A program made the position numbers and the translations under genes. From Todiramphus chloris collaris (lineage: Eukaryota > Chordata > Aves > Coraciiformes > Alcedinidae), in NCBI GenBank assembly GCA_025345505.1, contig JANVCC010009942.1:1148987-1212986 (forward strand): 64,000 nucleotides of DNA, in the 5' to 3' direction. Below, piece by piece: positions 1 to 12,605 of this stretch (its first letter is position 1; each line of letters begins with the position of its first letter). The notes under the pieces were generated by a model that made no database searches, had not been told where the DNA came from, and worked only from the letters and a program-made list of their open reading frames with translations.

Positions 1-2389
1 TTTTTTTTAAAGTCTTTGCAGTATTTTGTATTTTTGTGTTTATCAGAACGGCTACATTTTTAGTTGCTTCCACTTCCCTAGACTTCTACTAAACGTATCG
101 AAGTCCACTTCATGATTTGTGTTCTGGAAATCCTTGCTACAGCTTTGCCACACACAAGCAGCAACCTTTAAAGGGAAAGAAAAAGGTCAGGAAAGTTGCC
201 TTGGAAGGGTGCCAAGACCGGAATATGTTGAGTGTATGTGCTTATACTGTATTTTATTTCATAGTGATTGTAGACCCTGAGCACCTTCACTGAGTACCTG
301 GTGTGTCAAGAAAGATAATTCTTGTCACTAGTCCAAAACTAATTATAATCTACAATAATGGACCATTTGTCTCTTTTTTTCTTTATTTTTATTATATTAT
401 TTTAATGATATATTATTATAATGTCTAATAACAATAATAACAATACCTAAGAGGGCTGCCTGAAGCTCCATATTATGTGTTTTCTTTTTACCATTATTAA
501 ATTCTGTCCAGTGGTGCTGAAATTTTCCTTCTTTTTTTTTTTTTTTTTTTTTAATGGAAATTAGGTCAACTGTTGACGAGAAAGTGACAGAGAAATGTAT
601 ATTTCTTTTCATATTTAAAAAAAAATTGGAAGCTGTTTTGTAAGATATTCTAGTGCCTCATACGTTGCAGCAGAGAGGTGGAATTCAGCCAACTATATGC
701 AAAACGCTGGGTTTTACTGATTCTGTGAATATCTTCATAAATTTCAAAAAGTGTAGGCTTAGGCTAACCTTGTCATGTATCTGCATTACTGAAAATATAT
801 TAATTGATATTATGTTATTTTTTTAAAAATCGCCTGCCTTGTTCAGGGTCTAAAAGGGCTCTGAGGAACAAGTCCCTGTCTGTGGGATACTCATCTCATT
901 AACTGCAGAAGATGGGTACTGAATCAGGCAAAGGACTACGGAAAGGTGAAAGTGCTTCCAGGAACTGGAAACAATATTGGCCTAAGCTTCAGAGTACCTG
1001 ATACTAAACACCAACTTTATCACTGACACCAACTTTATCACATGTTACTAAATTGGTGTTTCTCATTCTTGAAGCATCCATTCTGAAAGGCTGTTGCTTG
1101 AGCAATGTGAGCATCAGCACTTAGAAATACAGATTAATTCAAAACATATAAGCAGCTACTGGATGGATCAAAGATCCATCAGATCCACTATTCTGTCTCT
1201 AGTAGTGGACAAAAGTGAATGCCAATGGAACAGGGTAAGAAGCAGCAAGTAGAAGTGATACCTCTTCAGTTGTATTCCAGCCCTTCAGCATTCTCTTACC
1301 CTTTTGTGAAAGCTACACTCTGAATATATGGGTCATTCTATAACAAGTAGATCAAAAAACTGAAGTCCTAGACATCACATTTTATGTATTCAGTTTAGGG
1401 AATACTTTCATTTTAATCTCTGTCTTTTCATTCTCCTTACGTTAAGTAAGAATAATAATATTTCCTCATATCACATGGGTGAAATGAAAATCAGTCATCC
1501 CTGAGATGCAGTAAAGTATCATAGTGATGAACACCATAGAAAAGCCAATGAAAACACTGTAACTGCTTTTCCAATAGGTCTGAACAGCAGGTTGTCAACA
1601 AAGCATGTGACCATGATCAGAAAGAAAGTAATGGAATATTGAATACCTCATGAATTTAGTTGCATTCATACTCTGCACTCAGTAAAGTAAAAATTATTTG
1701 TAATCATATAGATAAAGTCTTATGAAATTATTTATGCACAGGACTGAACCAAGGTTTCTGAGTCAATAACTTCTTTTGTGCTTGACTTTTCAATCATAAT
1801 AACATGGATATGAAGTTACTGCATATACATTTGTGCACATATTGGAGAGGTGGCCTAATCTCTCTAAATCCTTCTTTTTGATGTTGTTTTTCTTCAAGTT
1901 TCTTTTTCAGCCTACTGTAGCACTATCAACAGCTATTACTGGTAGATCACTAGAAACGTCAGACTTCAAACACAGTGCTGCAGATTTGCTTTCTAATGTT
2001 TAGTATACAGATGAAAAAGGGCATGTACCATTTTTGTTATGATCTATGTTTTATTAACCTCATCTTCTGCAGACTTCAGGATCATTGGAACATCTCAGTT
2101 ATAGTCCCATTATGTTTAACTACTATCATAATATTATGCTCTTATTAAAATCTCTTGTATTCCTATAGTGTCTACCAAGTTTCTGTTAGTCACTAAGTTC
2201 CCTGTTGTTCACATGACTGTTGGAGTCTGAAATCAAAACTCATAAAGCAAAAGCTATAAAGTCGTGAATATAATGCCATTAGGACATTTTAAGAAGTATA
2301 AAATTACTATACGTATTACACATCTCTCATTTGGTAAAATACCTAAATGAGGAGAAGTCTATGAGTTCTCAAAAAACTATTCACAAATT
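1..2389. other. Non-coding AT-rich stretch, no gene seen
   Basis: No open frame with protein-like content and no recognisable transposon. It holds a 22-base T run at about 532-553 and a 16-bp direct repeat at 1008-1041. Otherwise it appears to be unique intergenic or intronic DNA. Confidence 0.6.
1008..1041. repeat. Short tandem duplication, 16-bp unit
   Basis: The 16-mer ACACCAACTTTATCAC occurs at 1008-1023 and again at 1026-1041, separated by TG. The copies are identical, which suggests a fairly recent replication-slippage duplication. Confidence 0.85.
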
Positions 2390-2545
2390 AAGAAAAAAAC
2401 AAGAAAAAAAACCACACCACCACCAGCAACAACAAAAGCCAAACAACCAAAGCAAACAAAAAAAACCCCAAAACCCCAAACAAACAAACAAACAAACAAA
2501 GAAAACCAAACAAACCACAAAAAACACAGCAAACAAACAAAACAG
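2390..2545. repeat. A/C-only low-complexity tract
   Basis: About 155 bases made almost entirely of A and C on the plus strand: A runs, CCA units, two CCCC blocks and a (CAAA)n microsatellite near 2480-2500. The open frames across it, on both strands, are products of this composition (Lys/Gln/Asn-rich one way, Phe/Val/Cys/Leu-rich the other) and are not genes. Similar tracts lie at 20262, 31121 (opposite strand), 42712, 47908 and 62701. Confidence 0.85.
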
Positions 2546-3429
2546 TAGTTGCTACAGTCTTCAGATGCCACATACACAGTTAAGCTAAACATGTTTCACA
2601 AAAGAAATGCATCTTTCTCTGTAAAGGAATGCAGTATCAGAAATACCAGTTTACGTGCTTTACTTGTAACATGGCATTTTTTTCCAGTATTAAACTAACT
2701 TGGAAGCAGGTTTCATGAAGGGCATTGAAACTGGAAGTGAAAAAAAACCCACACTTTTTTATAAATGTGAGAGATCTGAGAAGCCAAAGCTGTTAAAAAT
2801 CACTGTGTATTGCAAAACAAAATTAAACATTCTCATTACAAAGCAATACCAAAGTGTTTTACTAAAACTTACAACTCAGCCTGCTCCATATAGAAATACA
2901 TGTCTACAGAACTATCAATATATTCAAGGACATCTGAGGCTGTCCATAGAAAAGCCAGTTCCAGAGAACGAACTTAGTCCTTCAGTTTGCATTAAGAATA
3001 TGGGAGGGGAGACGACTAATTGTTCCCGGAAAAATCATCACTTTTGCCAAACAAAAAGTACTTTTCAAGCATTCTTTTTGTCAAAACTCAACCTACATGT
3101 CCAAAGCTCTGCTAAGGTGATCACATATTTGGCCATGTGGTTATGTGCCCACCACAGCTGGAACCATTGTAGATGCACCATCCATCACTGTGTCTAGCCT
3201 ACAATTCTGGAGAACTAACAAAGTCCTTGGCCCTCAGGAAGAAACATTAAGGAGATGTGGGGGCCCACATGCAGCCACAGGAGGGACACTGCTATTTTGC
3301 TATATAAGGTATCAGGAAATCCTTTTTTTTTTTCCCATTCTTTTCTTTTGCAGGAATAAAGTAGGATAAGGAGATAAAACCCCTGTTTTTTCACTGGATG
3401 TGTCATCCTGCATCCTGAGTGAATAATTT

Positions 3430-3500
3430 TATCCACTTCTGTGCTTCTATTTTCCCACCTGTAAAATGAGTACTTTGTAAATTACTAAGAGCTCTGGTCA
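3430..3500 (+). mobile_element. Possible ancient MIR-like SINE relic
   Basis: The segment contains TCTGTGCTTC, then TTTTCCCACC, then TGTAAAATGAG. This resembles the well-known MIR core in which a 'tctgtgcctcagtttcc' block leads into 'tgtaaaatggg'. MIR-class SINEs predate the bird-mammal split, so degraded copies are expected in birds. The match is short and seen by eye only. A 25-base A run follows directly at 3503. Confidence 0.4.
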
Positions 3501-3502
3501 TT

Positions 3503-3527
3503 AAAAAAAAAAAAAAAAAAAAAAAAA
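3503..3527. repeat. Poly-A run (25 bases)
   Basis: An uninterrupted A homopolymer. No AATAAA or ATTAAA lies in the 60 bases upstream, so there is no direct sign that it is the tail of a processed transcript. Confidence 0.9.
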
Positions 3528-6338
3528 GATTTTGTGAGAGGTTAAATTAGTATTCCTAGGGTAGTAGGAAGAGCAATAGAGGTATCAGAAACACTGCTCT
3601 TTAAGAAACTATCAAAAGTGGATTTGTGTGAGAAGAGAAATTTATACATGTTTCCTATGAGGAAAACCAGTAACATGTGAAGAACTAGGAAGAATAGAAG
3701 AAAAGAAAGAGTTTCTTACTTACTTCTTTTTGTACATTTACTTTTCAAGAGTGGAAGAAGACAGACTTGGTATTTCTGTAACAGTTGGAAGCAGATGGAG
3801 GCAATAATGGGGAAACAAACAAAGGTGAAAAAGAGGAAAAAATAACAAAAAAATATATTGCAAGATAATTTATGAAAAAAAATTTAGGAAAAAAATCTTT
3901 TTCAATTCAGGAGATAAGTTGGTTAGATTTTTTTTAAAGTGTGTCTTTTTATTTTGTTCCACTCTATATTGCACTTCTATAAGATACAGAAAATCATTAT
4001 GAATTCTCCTTTCATGAAGAGTGAGATTATCTGTTTTGTTTTCTTCAGAACAAAAATGAGAATTAAAAAATTAAACAACATTGAAAATGAATTAAAATAA
4101 AATAGAAGTAAAAAAATAAAATTAAAATTAGAATTAAAAAAAATAGAGTAATTTTTGCAGCAGATGAAACATTGTTTGAAGTCTAAAGAAGAAAAACCTA
4201 ACTGTGGCCAAATACATGCTTGGCATACCCTACTACAGAGCTCTACCATGAAAGCACACAGGTGAGTGTCTCCTGCTGGGAGTATGGTAGCTTTGCCTTA
4301 AAAAAACCTCAACAGTACATATTTTCCTGTACTATTCTTTTTTAACCCCTCCAGTCATGTCTCTTTGCCAACAGATGAAAATCTACCCATCCATGAGAAT
4401 GACATGCTATTAAAAAGAACAGCCAATTAAGCAAGCATGTGTACTATTTTCTTCTTAGAATTTTTTCTGTGAGTGTTAAAAATTAAGGCAATAAAGGCAA
4501 AAACTCATTTATATCTGATATCTCTAATGTGTGAATGACTCTTTAATTTGTAAATGAAATAGCATGAGTAAAATACCAATACAGTTTTTGCTGATAAACT
4601 TAAGTGTCTACATGCTAGTGCAACATGGAGATAGTAAGCATAAATTTGCACAATATTCATGGGTTTGTATAATTTCAGAGATTTCTACAAGGATGCTTGA
4701 GACTTTAAGTGTTTGATTGAAAGAAAACAAAATCCTCAAAGAGTATTTAAAGTAGAGAACAAAGAAGAGGAAATCTCTGTTTTTTACTTCAAATATTGAA
4801 GTTTATAACAATTCCGTGACACCTGAGAAAGTGAAGAAACCCATATCTGTATTTGGGAACATTTGTATATTTTTAATCTTCATGAACTATTATGTTACAC
4901 AATAATGTTTCTGGTTGTCTCTAAGTTCCATCCCTTATGGAGAGATGGATTTAATTTATTTTTCCCAGCATCTTCAATGAAGAATATTGCACAAGAGCTG
5001 ACTCTGCAAACCTGAGTTTTAGGAAATGTGGCCTTTTCTTTTTCTTTAAGGAACACAAACGTCTGAGGGTAATTTAACATCAAAAGAATTAGGAGGTAAC
5101 TCTGAAACCAGATGCTGGCCCTAGGCTGCAATGAATACAGCAATGACAAAGAGGTTCAGAAGACTGCTCTCAAAAATTGTTCACCAGGATTATCATCATA
5201 AAATCCATAATATGATAAAGAACATTCACATACAGAGAGGAAGAGCAGCAGGCAAAGTTGCAATGTGTGTGTGGAGAAGGGGAAGAAATAGGACAAAGGA
5301 TTCTTATCCTCCCAACTAATCCTTTTTTGCACACAAATATTTCTAGCAAACAATACTCTATTTACTGACACTTTTCAGAAAAGATGGAAGAAAATGGATA
5401 TGGTCTTGAGCAAAAGTACATTCCAAGAGTTGTAGGCCTTAGATTTTCTTCTCCAGGTAAAATAACTGCAGTGGATTTTAAATGAATAATGTAATTTTAT
5501 TATTATTGTATTTCAAAAGTCTCTTCCAAGGAGTTTTTAAAATAACAGGAAAGTTACTGGAAAGCAACTTTTTCTTCATGTTATTATTCTGGATTTCTCA
5601 TTGTCAGTGAATATTTAAATTAAAATAAAATCTCATTTTGAAGCAAAAGCCTGAATATTACCATGATAGTATCTGAAATAGAAAAATTGAAGACAGAAAG
5701 AACAGCTGGTCTACCTTAATGATAAAAGAGTTACAGAGTTTTTCTGCTAATTACTAGGGATTATAGTGGACTTCTATTTCTAGTACTAATAACCAATAAG
5801 ACAATAAATACTGGTTAGGAAATTAATTAATTTTAGGTGATTAAGCAAAATGTTCTGAAGAGCTGCTAGAACTGGAAAATACATGATTACTACACATCTA
5901 AAACCATGTAATCATACCAATATCATAAATCCAAAGTTATATTTTACTGTTGAAATAAGTAATTTTGAGAAAATTGCAATTCCACAATAAAAAAGTCATA
6001 AGGTCATCTCACTGACACAGGGGGAATGCATTTCTGAGGTAGAAAAACTGTTGGGACAAGTTGAAAGGCTGTGATGGATTTAAAAAAATGTCATTTCACA
6101 GTTGTTAATTTCAAGCCTTTTCCAAGAATGGGAACTCCAAGAAAAATAAATCACTTCACAGCTGTGATTGCCTTGCTCACCAAAAATGCAAATGTAATTA
6201 CTATCTGTGAATCAAGGACAAATGATGGCACTGCTGATAAATATAAGGACTTCATGGAATCACAGGCCTCTAGAGCTGTAAGTCAAATTAATTTGGAATG
6301 GCTATCTGTGCATATGCATAACAGGAAGCACATAACAG

Positions 6339-8250
6339 GATCACAGAATCACAGAAAGTTAGGGGTTGTAAGGGACCTCCGAAGATCATTGAGTCATCAT
6401 CAGGGTCTAAGCACCCTGCCAGAGCAGGACAAAACTAGGGCAGATCACTCAGAAATACATCCAGACAGGTCTTGAAAGTCTGTAGAGAAGAAGGATCCAC
6501 AATCTCTCTAGGGGGTCCATTCCAATGCTCTGCAACTCTTATAGTAAAGAAGTTCTTCCTCATGTTGAGGTGGAACTTCCTGTACTCAAGCTTGAATCCA
6601 TTGGCCCTTGTCCTATCACAATGCACAAGTGAAAAGAGGTTGTCCCTGCCTTCTTGATTCCCAGACCTTATGTATTTATAGACATAATTAGGTCTCCTCT
6701 CAGTCTTCTCCTCTCCAAACTAAAAAGCCCCAGGTGTCTCAGCCTTTCCTTGTAAGGCAGGTGTTCTGGTCCCTTAATCATCCTCATAGCCCTCCGTTGC
6801 ACTCCCAAGTAGATCTCGGCCCCTGTTGAACTGGGGAGCCCAGAACTGGACTCAATACTCCAGGTGAGGTCTCACTAGGGCAGAGGAGAGTCGCTTGATC
6901 TGCTGGAGACAATCTTCTTAATGTTAATACCAGGATACCATTGGCCTTCTTGGCCACAAGTGCACATTGTTGTCCCATGGATAACTTGTCTGTCAGGACT
7001 CCAGGGTCCTTTTCCACAGAGCTACTCTCTAGCAGATCACCTCCTAACATGTACTTGTGTATTTTATTGTTCCTTCCCAGGTGCAGTACTCTCCACTTCC
7101 TCTTGTTAAACCTCATTAGATTCCTCTTTGCCCAGCTTTCCAGTCTATCCAATCTTGCTGAATGGTCACACAGCCTTCGGGTGAATCAGACAATCTTCCC
7201 AGTTTTGTGTCATCAGTCAAACTTGCTGAGAAGGCACTCTGTCCTGTCATCAAGGTCATTGATAAAGATGTTGAACAGATGGACACAGCACTGATCCCTG
7301 GGGTATTCCACTAGTTAGAGGTCTCCATCTGGACCCTGCACCACTGATCACTTTTTGGGCTCTATTGTATAGCCAGTTCTTAATCCATCTCACTGTCCAT
7401 TCTTCTGTCCCACAATTCCTGAGCTTGATCATGAGGATGATTTGGGAGACTGTGTCAAAAGCCTTGCTAAGGTCAAGGTAGACTACATCCACTGGTATCC
7501 CTGCATCTATCCATTCAGTCACATCATAGATGGCTATCGGATGGATTAGTCAAGCATGATTTCCCTTTGGTAAATCCCTTATCACTACTCCTGATATCCC
7601 TCTTCTCTTCCGTGTCCTTAGAGATGGCCTCTGAAATGAGCCACTCCATCATTTTTCCAGAGATGGAGGTGCTTCTGACTGGTCTGTAATTTCCTGGATC
7701 TTCCTACTTGCCCATTTTGAAGACTGTAGTGACATTGACTTTCCTCCAGTCCTCAGACACCTCTCCTGTTTGCCATGATCTTTCGGAAATGATGGAGAGG
7801 GGTAGGGCAATAACATCAACCAGCTCTCTCAACTCTTGGATGCATCCCATTAGGTCCCATGGACTTGTGTATATTCAGTTTACATAACCAATCTTTGACC
7901 CACTCTTCATTGACTAGTGGAGAGTCTTCTGTCTTCCAGGCTTCCTCTCTTATATTCAGGGTTTAGAGTACACAAGGGCTAGTCTTAGGAGTTAAGACTG
8001 AAGCAAAGAACTTATTCATCAACTCTGTATCCTTCTGTATCCTTCAGGGCTCCCAACGCATTCAGCAGTGGGCACACATTTTCCCTATTCCTCCTTTTAC
8101 TACTGATGTATTTAAAGAAGCTCTTCTTGTTCTCTTTTACTTCCTTTGTCAGTTTAAGTTCTAAGAAGGCTTTGGTCTTTCTTGTTGCCTTCCTACAAAC
8201 CCTGACAAGGTCCCTATAGTTCTCCCAAGTGACATGTCCCTTCAATTTTA
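6339..8250 (-). mobile_element. CR1 non-LTR retrotransposon, 5'-truncated, long copy with degenerate RT
   Basis: This is a CR1 LINE lying on the minus strand. Its 3' end is the pair of 8-bp terminal repeats at 6340-6355 (ATCACAGA twice on the plus strand). Reading leftward on the minus strand, three pieces of ORF2 are readable. At 8012-8250 is the linker before RT (K-rich, with KKSFFKYISSKRR). At 7256-7522 is RT with YLDLSKAFD (residues 15-23 of that frame) and SGIPQGSVL (71-79). At 6784-7152 is the RT C-terminal part. After SGIPQGSVLCP the frame breaks; the expected LFNIFIND continues one frame over, so a one-base indel lies near 7280. The FADD catalytic box at about 7207-7222 is also split by a frame-changing base. 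The element stops near 8243-8250, short of the endonuclease, so it is a 5'-truncated, inactive copy. The left edge is firm; the right edge is uncertain by some tens of bases. Confidence 0.93.
7256..7522 (-). pseudogene. CR1 ORF2 reverse-transcriptase fragment (palm, motifs A and B)
   Basis: This 88-residue minus-strand frame covers the first catalytic motif of the RT palm (YLDLSKAFD, with the metal-binding Asp) and the SGIPQGSVL substrate-binding motif. In an intact CR1, RT copies its own RNA at a nicked chromosomal target. Here the frame ends in a stop soon after the second motif because of an indel. The FADD box is therefore not in the same frame and no functional enzyme can be made. The preceding and following RT segments lie in other frames of the same element. 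Confidence 0.9.
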
Positions 8251-10745
8251 AGCTGGCTAGTACCAAGAGAAACATAGACAAAAGAAATAAAATTATTTTT
8301 AATAGGCAATTGTGGCACCGGAGTTGCCACAAATGCTAAGACATTATGATGTCTTCAGCCATCACTAGGGGTTCAAAAATTGGTTCCTAACATTTTTCCA
8401 GCACAAATCTCTGTCCCTTAAAGAATGGGAAGCATACATCAGCAATTAAGTCACTAGTTGTAGTGTTACCGAGTATAAAAAGTGCCTGTGCCAATATTGA
8501 CCGAGTCACTTTATATGTTTTCTCAACTCTCCTGGACCCTACATGGCATTGAACCTAAACAGTTGTTTTGGTCATACTGAAACCTAGGCAAGAATGGATT
8601 TTTCCTTAATTGTATGGAATTCAAAGCAGATGGCACTGAGGTGACATGAGACAAGAGGGACATTAAAACAAAGACCTAAGCAGACATTGGCTTCACCATA
8701 GTTTCCAAGAGGACAAATAAAAAAACTTCTGCAGACTAAGCTGGAAAGTGCACAGCTTCAATAGCACTGGGGCAGTCAGCATCCTGTTGAGGCTCATTAA
8801 ATTAAGGGCATCTGAGCAGTGTGCTTAAGAACTGACAGAATAGGTTGAGCTTTTAAAAATTAATTAATTATGTAATTGTAGTGCCTAACATTGATCATCA
8901 GCAAGGTTTGAACCAAGAGTCCTATTGGCTTTGAATCACGTGTTCTCTTACTATGCCTTCCTAAAATATTTAACTTCTAGAAGATCTCTTATGCTGTGTA
9001 TATTTCCACTTGAATGTTGGAATTTTTTTTCCCCTTCTGTGTCTATTACTCCTTGATTCTTGTCAAATTTTCTCTCTATGTGGGTACAAATGAAGAGTAA
9101 TACTACAGGGATTTCCTGTGATAACAGGTCACTGTGGTAACAGCCTGGTTAACAGCTTTACTGTCCTTGGGATCTAAATCACTGCTTTCTTTCTCTTGTG
9201 AAGCTTATCAGTATGTTTTGAACTGCTAGCAACTTAAGGCGGACAAACATAACAAATCCCAATTTAAACATAATAAAGAGGGGGAGAAGGTAACCAACTA
9301 GTCAGCTGTTTAGACACTCATCCAGAGCTAAGAGAGCTGTTATTGAAATGGGCACCAAACAATGAGCAGCCACAATGAAACCTTGTTTTTTTGGATACTT
9401 ACAGTGTATGTTTTAGTGTATCATGAGCTGTGGAGGAGGGAAATACTCTATTTCAATTTTAAAAGTCTGTTTCTAAAGCACAAGAAAAGAACTGAAAAAT
9501 TTGAAAGGTGATGTAAAAGTGGATCTACAGTACTGAATACTTTGTGGACAAAACAGCCAAGATGCTTACTATACAAGACATAAACCAAAGAGCAGCAAGA
9601 GTGACTCAAGCAGAATGTTTTTTTCCCTGCCACAGAAAAGGCATGCACCCACTATCTCATTTCCTGATTCATATAGACATTTATACTGTAGAATAAAAAC
9701 AGAAAAGACGTCAAGAAAGCATTTCTGTCTGGAAAGAAACAGATCATGTTCCTGACACATGCCAAATTCTGGATCTGGTTAGCCTTTTTCAGAATCTCTG
9801 AAAAAATAATGAAACCATGTACATTAAAGGGTAAATAAATCCATAGAAATTTAGAGAAGAAAGGAACAAGATCTAGAATATGATCCAGGAATGAAAAGTT
9901 ATCTAAATACAATTGTCTGCTGCTATAAATGAGCATTTGCTTAATTGATGGTATAGAGTTTCTTCCATTCAAACGAACAGAAAATTTGTTCCCAAGTAAA
10001 CAAGATGCCAGGAAAGGCCTGACCAGAGTCTATTTGGAACTGTAGTCTGTATTCCACTGTTTGACATCCAGACGGCATTCAAGAGATAATAAGGACAATA
10101 GGCAATTAAATTATTATAGAAATATTGGACATATCAACTTCAGAATTTAATACTGTTTTACGACTAAAGTAATAATGTAAAATTGAAGGAGACATGAAGA
10201 AAACCTGAAACTTATTTGGAAGCATTAGCAACACCTCCCGTAATGTCCCTTTAAGCCTAGCTACCTAGCTACAAACTGTTTTCATGCTGAAGTGGAGTAG
10301 TCCTTTATGCATTTTTAAATTCTTTCATGTCACTGAACATGCTTAGAAGAAAACTTGTGTTACAATGAAAGTGGGTGGAAAAGGAGACTTGGTTCTCCAG
10401 AATCAATAAGGGATCCGTACAAGGGCGTAAGTCCACTTCCAGTCTGAAAGAACACATAGTGATTTTTTTTCCCCCTTTCCATTGTTGACCTACTTAGGGT
10501 AACTCTGTGTGTGTTTCATTTTCGTAGCCAAAAATGTATGCAAGAATAGCAAGGGAGTAATATGGCCTCTACTTCTGAAAAACATCTGCTGATGAGTATA
10601 ACTATAACATCTACCAGCCGATGTACTGACGTTACTGTTGGTTTTTGCAACTTGACATTTTCATTTGTAGTAAATTTTCATTTGTCATAAGTGAATAAGT
10701 TTCATATTACCATTACTGAGTCTGTCAGAGCTACCTTAAATGTTT

Positions 10746-10800
10746 GTTTTTACTTCATCATATTTCTGCCTATAAAATGGGGCTATACCTGTTGACAATT
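10746..10800 (+). mobile_element. Possible MIR-like SINE fragment
   Basis: The block ATTTCTGCC followed by TATAAAATGGGGCTATACCT resembles the MIR core 'tttcc..catctgtaaaatggggataat'. It is only about 50 bases and could be chance in AT-rich DNA. Confidence 0.3.
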
Positions 10801-12300
10801 TTTTTAATGCAGTTTCAGACTGAATAGGCTAAAAATGACAAAAAGCTGTACATAAGAATTGGATGAGATCTATCTAGCATTTGTGAAATGCCATTTCAGT
10901 CTACCAGATGTCCTTCCTTTGTGTTTCCTTTTTCCTATGTATGTTGCAACCCCAGCAGATAAAGGACTAATCATATCATCGTTATGCAAAGCATGGAATG
11001 TAAATAAATGCATGAATAAAGAGTAAGAAGTAAATATACAAAACAAAAAGATGAGTTTTGTTTTCTAAAACTTTACCAACATTGCTTGGAGAAAGTTGAA
11101 AAAATGTTTATAGATCACGTGGGGAAGATTTACAGCAATATTTGCACAGATGTCTGAATGTGGAGGCCACCCAGGATGTCACCCTGATTTTTTGAATGGT
11201 CCTCTAGACCTATGCTGTTTCCTCTATCGACTATATTAGCATGGATGATGGGATTTGTCTTTCAAATGGTGATATTTTAAAAAGAAATAACAGATCTTCT
11301 TCTTACCTTTTAATTTTTGAAACTTTGAATTCAAATTTACAACCTTTTCTGTCATCATTAAATCTTTTCTTTTTAAATGTGACAGCTTAGAATTTCACAA
11401 GACTATGAGGCCTGAATTTATATAAAAACTACAAGAAATATGTCAAGTGGAAAATAATAGAAGCAGATTTCAGACATACCTTAGGCATGAGATGATAGCA
11501 GTAAGACTACAGACTGTTAAGACAAAAGGGGTCACTTCTGAAAGTGTAATGCACTTCACTTGGTCATATACATCATAAGGAGTACAGGCTTTATCACACT
11601 GTGGCTTCTTACATTAAATATGAAGAAATATAACTTTTGAGGGATAAATCAAATTTTTAGCACACCAGACACACTTGGAAAATGCAGATACAAAAGAGGA
11701 AACTGCAAATTATATTGTATAACATATACAATATGTATTATTGTATATATATGTGCATCCACAAAATAACACCTGTCCAGGTTCGCTTGTCCAGGTTTAT
11801 AGGCAACATGAATCTAAAGTACAAATAAACTAAAAGGATTAAGCTATTTAGAACATTACTGGATTTGGTATACATCAATAAGGGTGTCAAACAGTGTAGG
11901 AGAGATTGAATGAGGAAAGATGAAATATGCAATAACACAATTACGCAATTGCTTAGTTTTAGTCATATAAATACCTATTTTATATTTGGAAGTTTTGAAG
12001 GCAAACACTGTAACCAAGTGATTTTTTTTCTTTTGTGAGATGAAGTTAACATGAAAATGTTTTCTTGCAGTTTTGCAGACAAATTTTCATGACATTCAAA
12101 TGAGAAAGGCTATTTTAAACTCCAAATTTCCAAAAAGTGCTTATTGGTCATCATCTGCCCCACTGTTCATGTGGGTTGGTGCTAGCAACAGCTATAAGAT
12201 GTAGTAAGCCACCATGTGGAATTAGTCTTTGGGGTTCAGAAGGCAGCATAGCCATGTCACCATAGCAGAGGGCTAACTGGCCTCTGTACAGCATCATCGC

Positions 12301-12356
12301 ACCAACTCCCAGAGTTGGTACCAGCACAGCTGGCACCAACATGCAAGTCTTTGCAT
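12301..12356. other. Two adjacent small perfect hairpins
   Basis: ACCAACTC-CCA-GAGTTGGT (12301-12319) is an 8-bp stem with a 3-base loop. ATGCAA-GTCT-TTGCAT (12341-12356) is a 6-bp stem with a 4-base loop. The surrounding 12160-12420 is richer in G and C than its flanks. Function is unknown. Confidence 0.6.
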
Positions 12357-12495
12357 GGATTGTCTTGCACTGTATGTGTGTACAGCATCCATGTCCATTG
12401 TTTTTTGAAACATGTTATTGGCACATGTTGTAGAGTTATTTTTTTGTCTAATATAAGTTCATAAGTAAAGAACATAACTTCACCAACACTTTCAC

Positions 12496-12605
12496 AAAAA
12501 AAAAAAAAAAAAAAAAAAACCATAAAATAAAAATAAAAAAAAAAAATAAATAAAAAAAAATTTAATATTAAATTAAAAATTTTTCTTTTTTTTTTTTTTT
12601 TTTTT
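12496..12605. repeat. A-run followed by T-run, AT-only spacer
   Basis: A 24-base A run (12496-12519) is followed by a spacer of A, T and very few other bases and then a 20-base T run (12586-12605). Together they form an inverted homopolymer pair that could fold into a long A:T hairpin. A weak polyadenylation-signal variant, AGTAAA, sits at 12464-12469, 26 bases before the A run, so the A run may be a retrotransposed tail. Confidence 0.85.

Larger units (their letters stand above)
2546..6338. other. Non-coding AT-rich stretch with one unexplained 165-codon frame
   Basis: The plus-strand frame 2700-3197 encodes 165 residues with no domain, signal peptide or transmembrane pattern I recognise. 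Codon use is not gene-like and no splice or promoter context supports it, so I do not call it a gene. The stretch also contains a poly-A run (3503-3527), a possible MIR-like relic (3430-3500) and an A-rich patch around 3830-4150. No gene is supported. Confidence 0.55.

Noticed and set aside
2459-2480. TTTTGGGG-like (ciliate telomere-like) blocks on the minus strand
   Set aside because: Only two G4 blocks inside a general A/C tract. Vertebrate telomere repeat is TTAGGG and none is present.
3320-3353. Strong-looking splice acceptor (pyrimidine run plus CAG)
   Set aside because: Similar T-run plus CAG words occur elsewhere (for example 63198-63222), and no donor or exon content accompanies it.
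6071-6475. 134-codon plus-strand frame
   Set aside because: Its second half reads antisense into the CR1 3' end, and the first half has no recognisable content.
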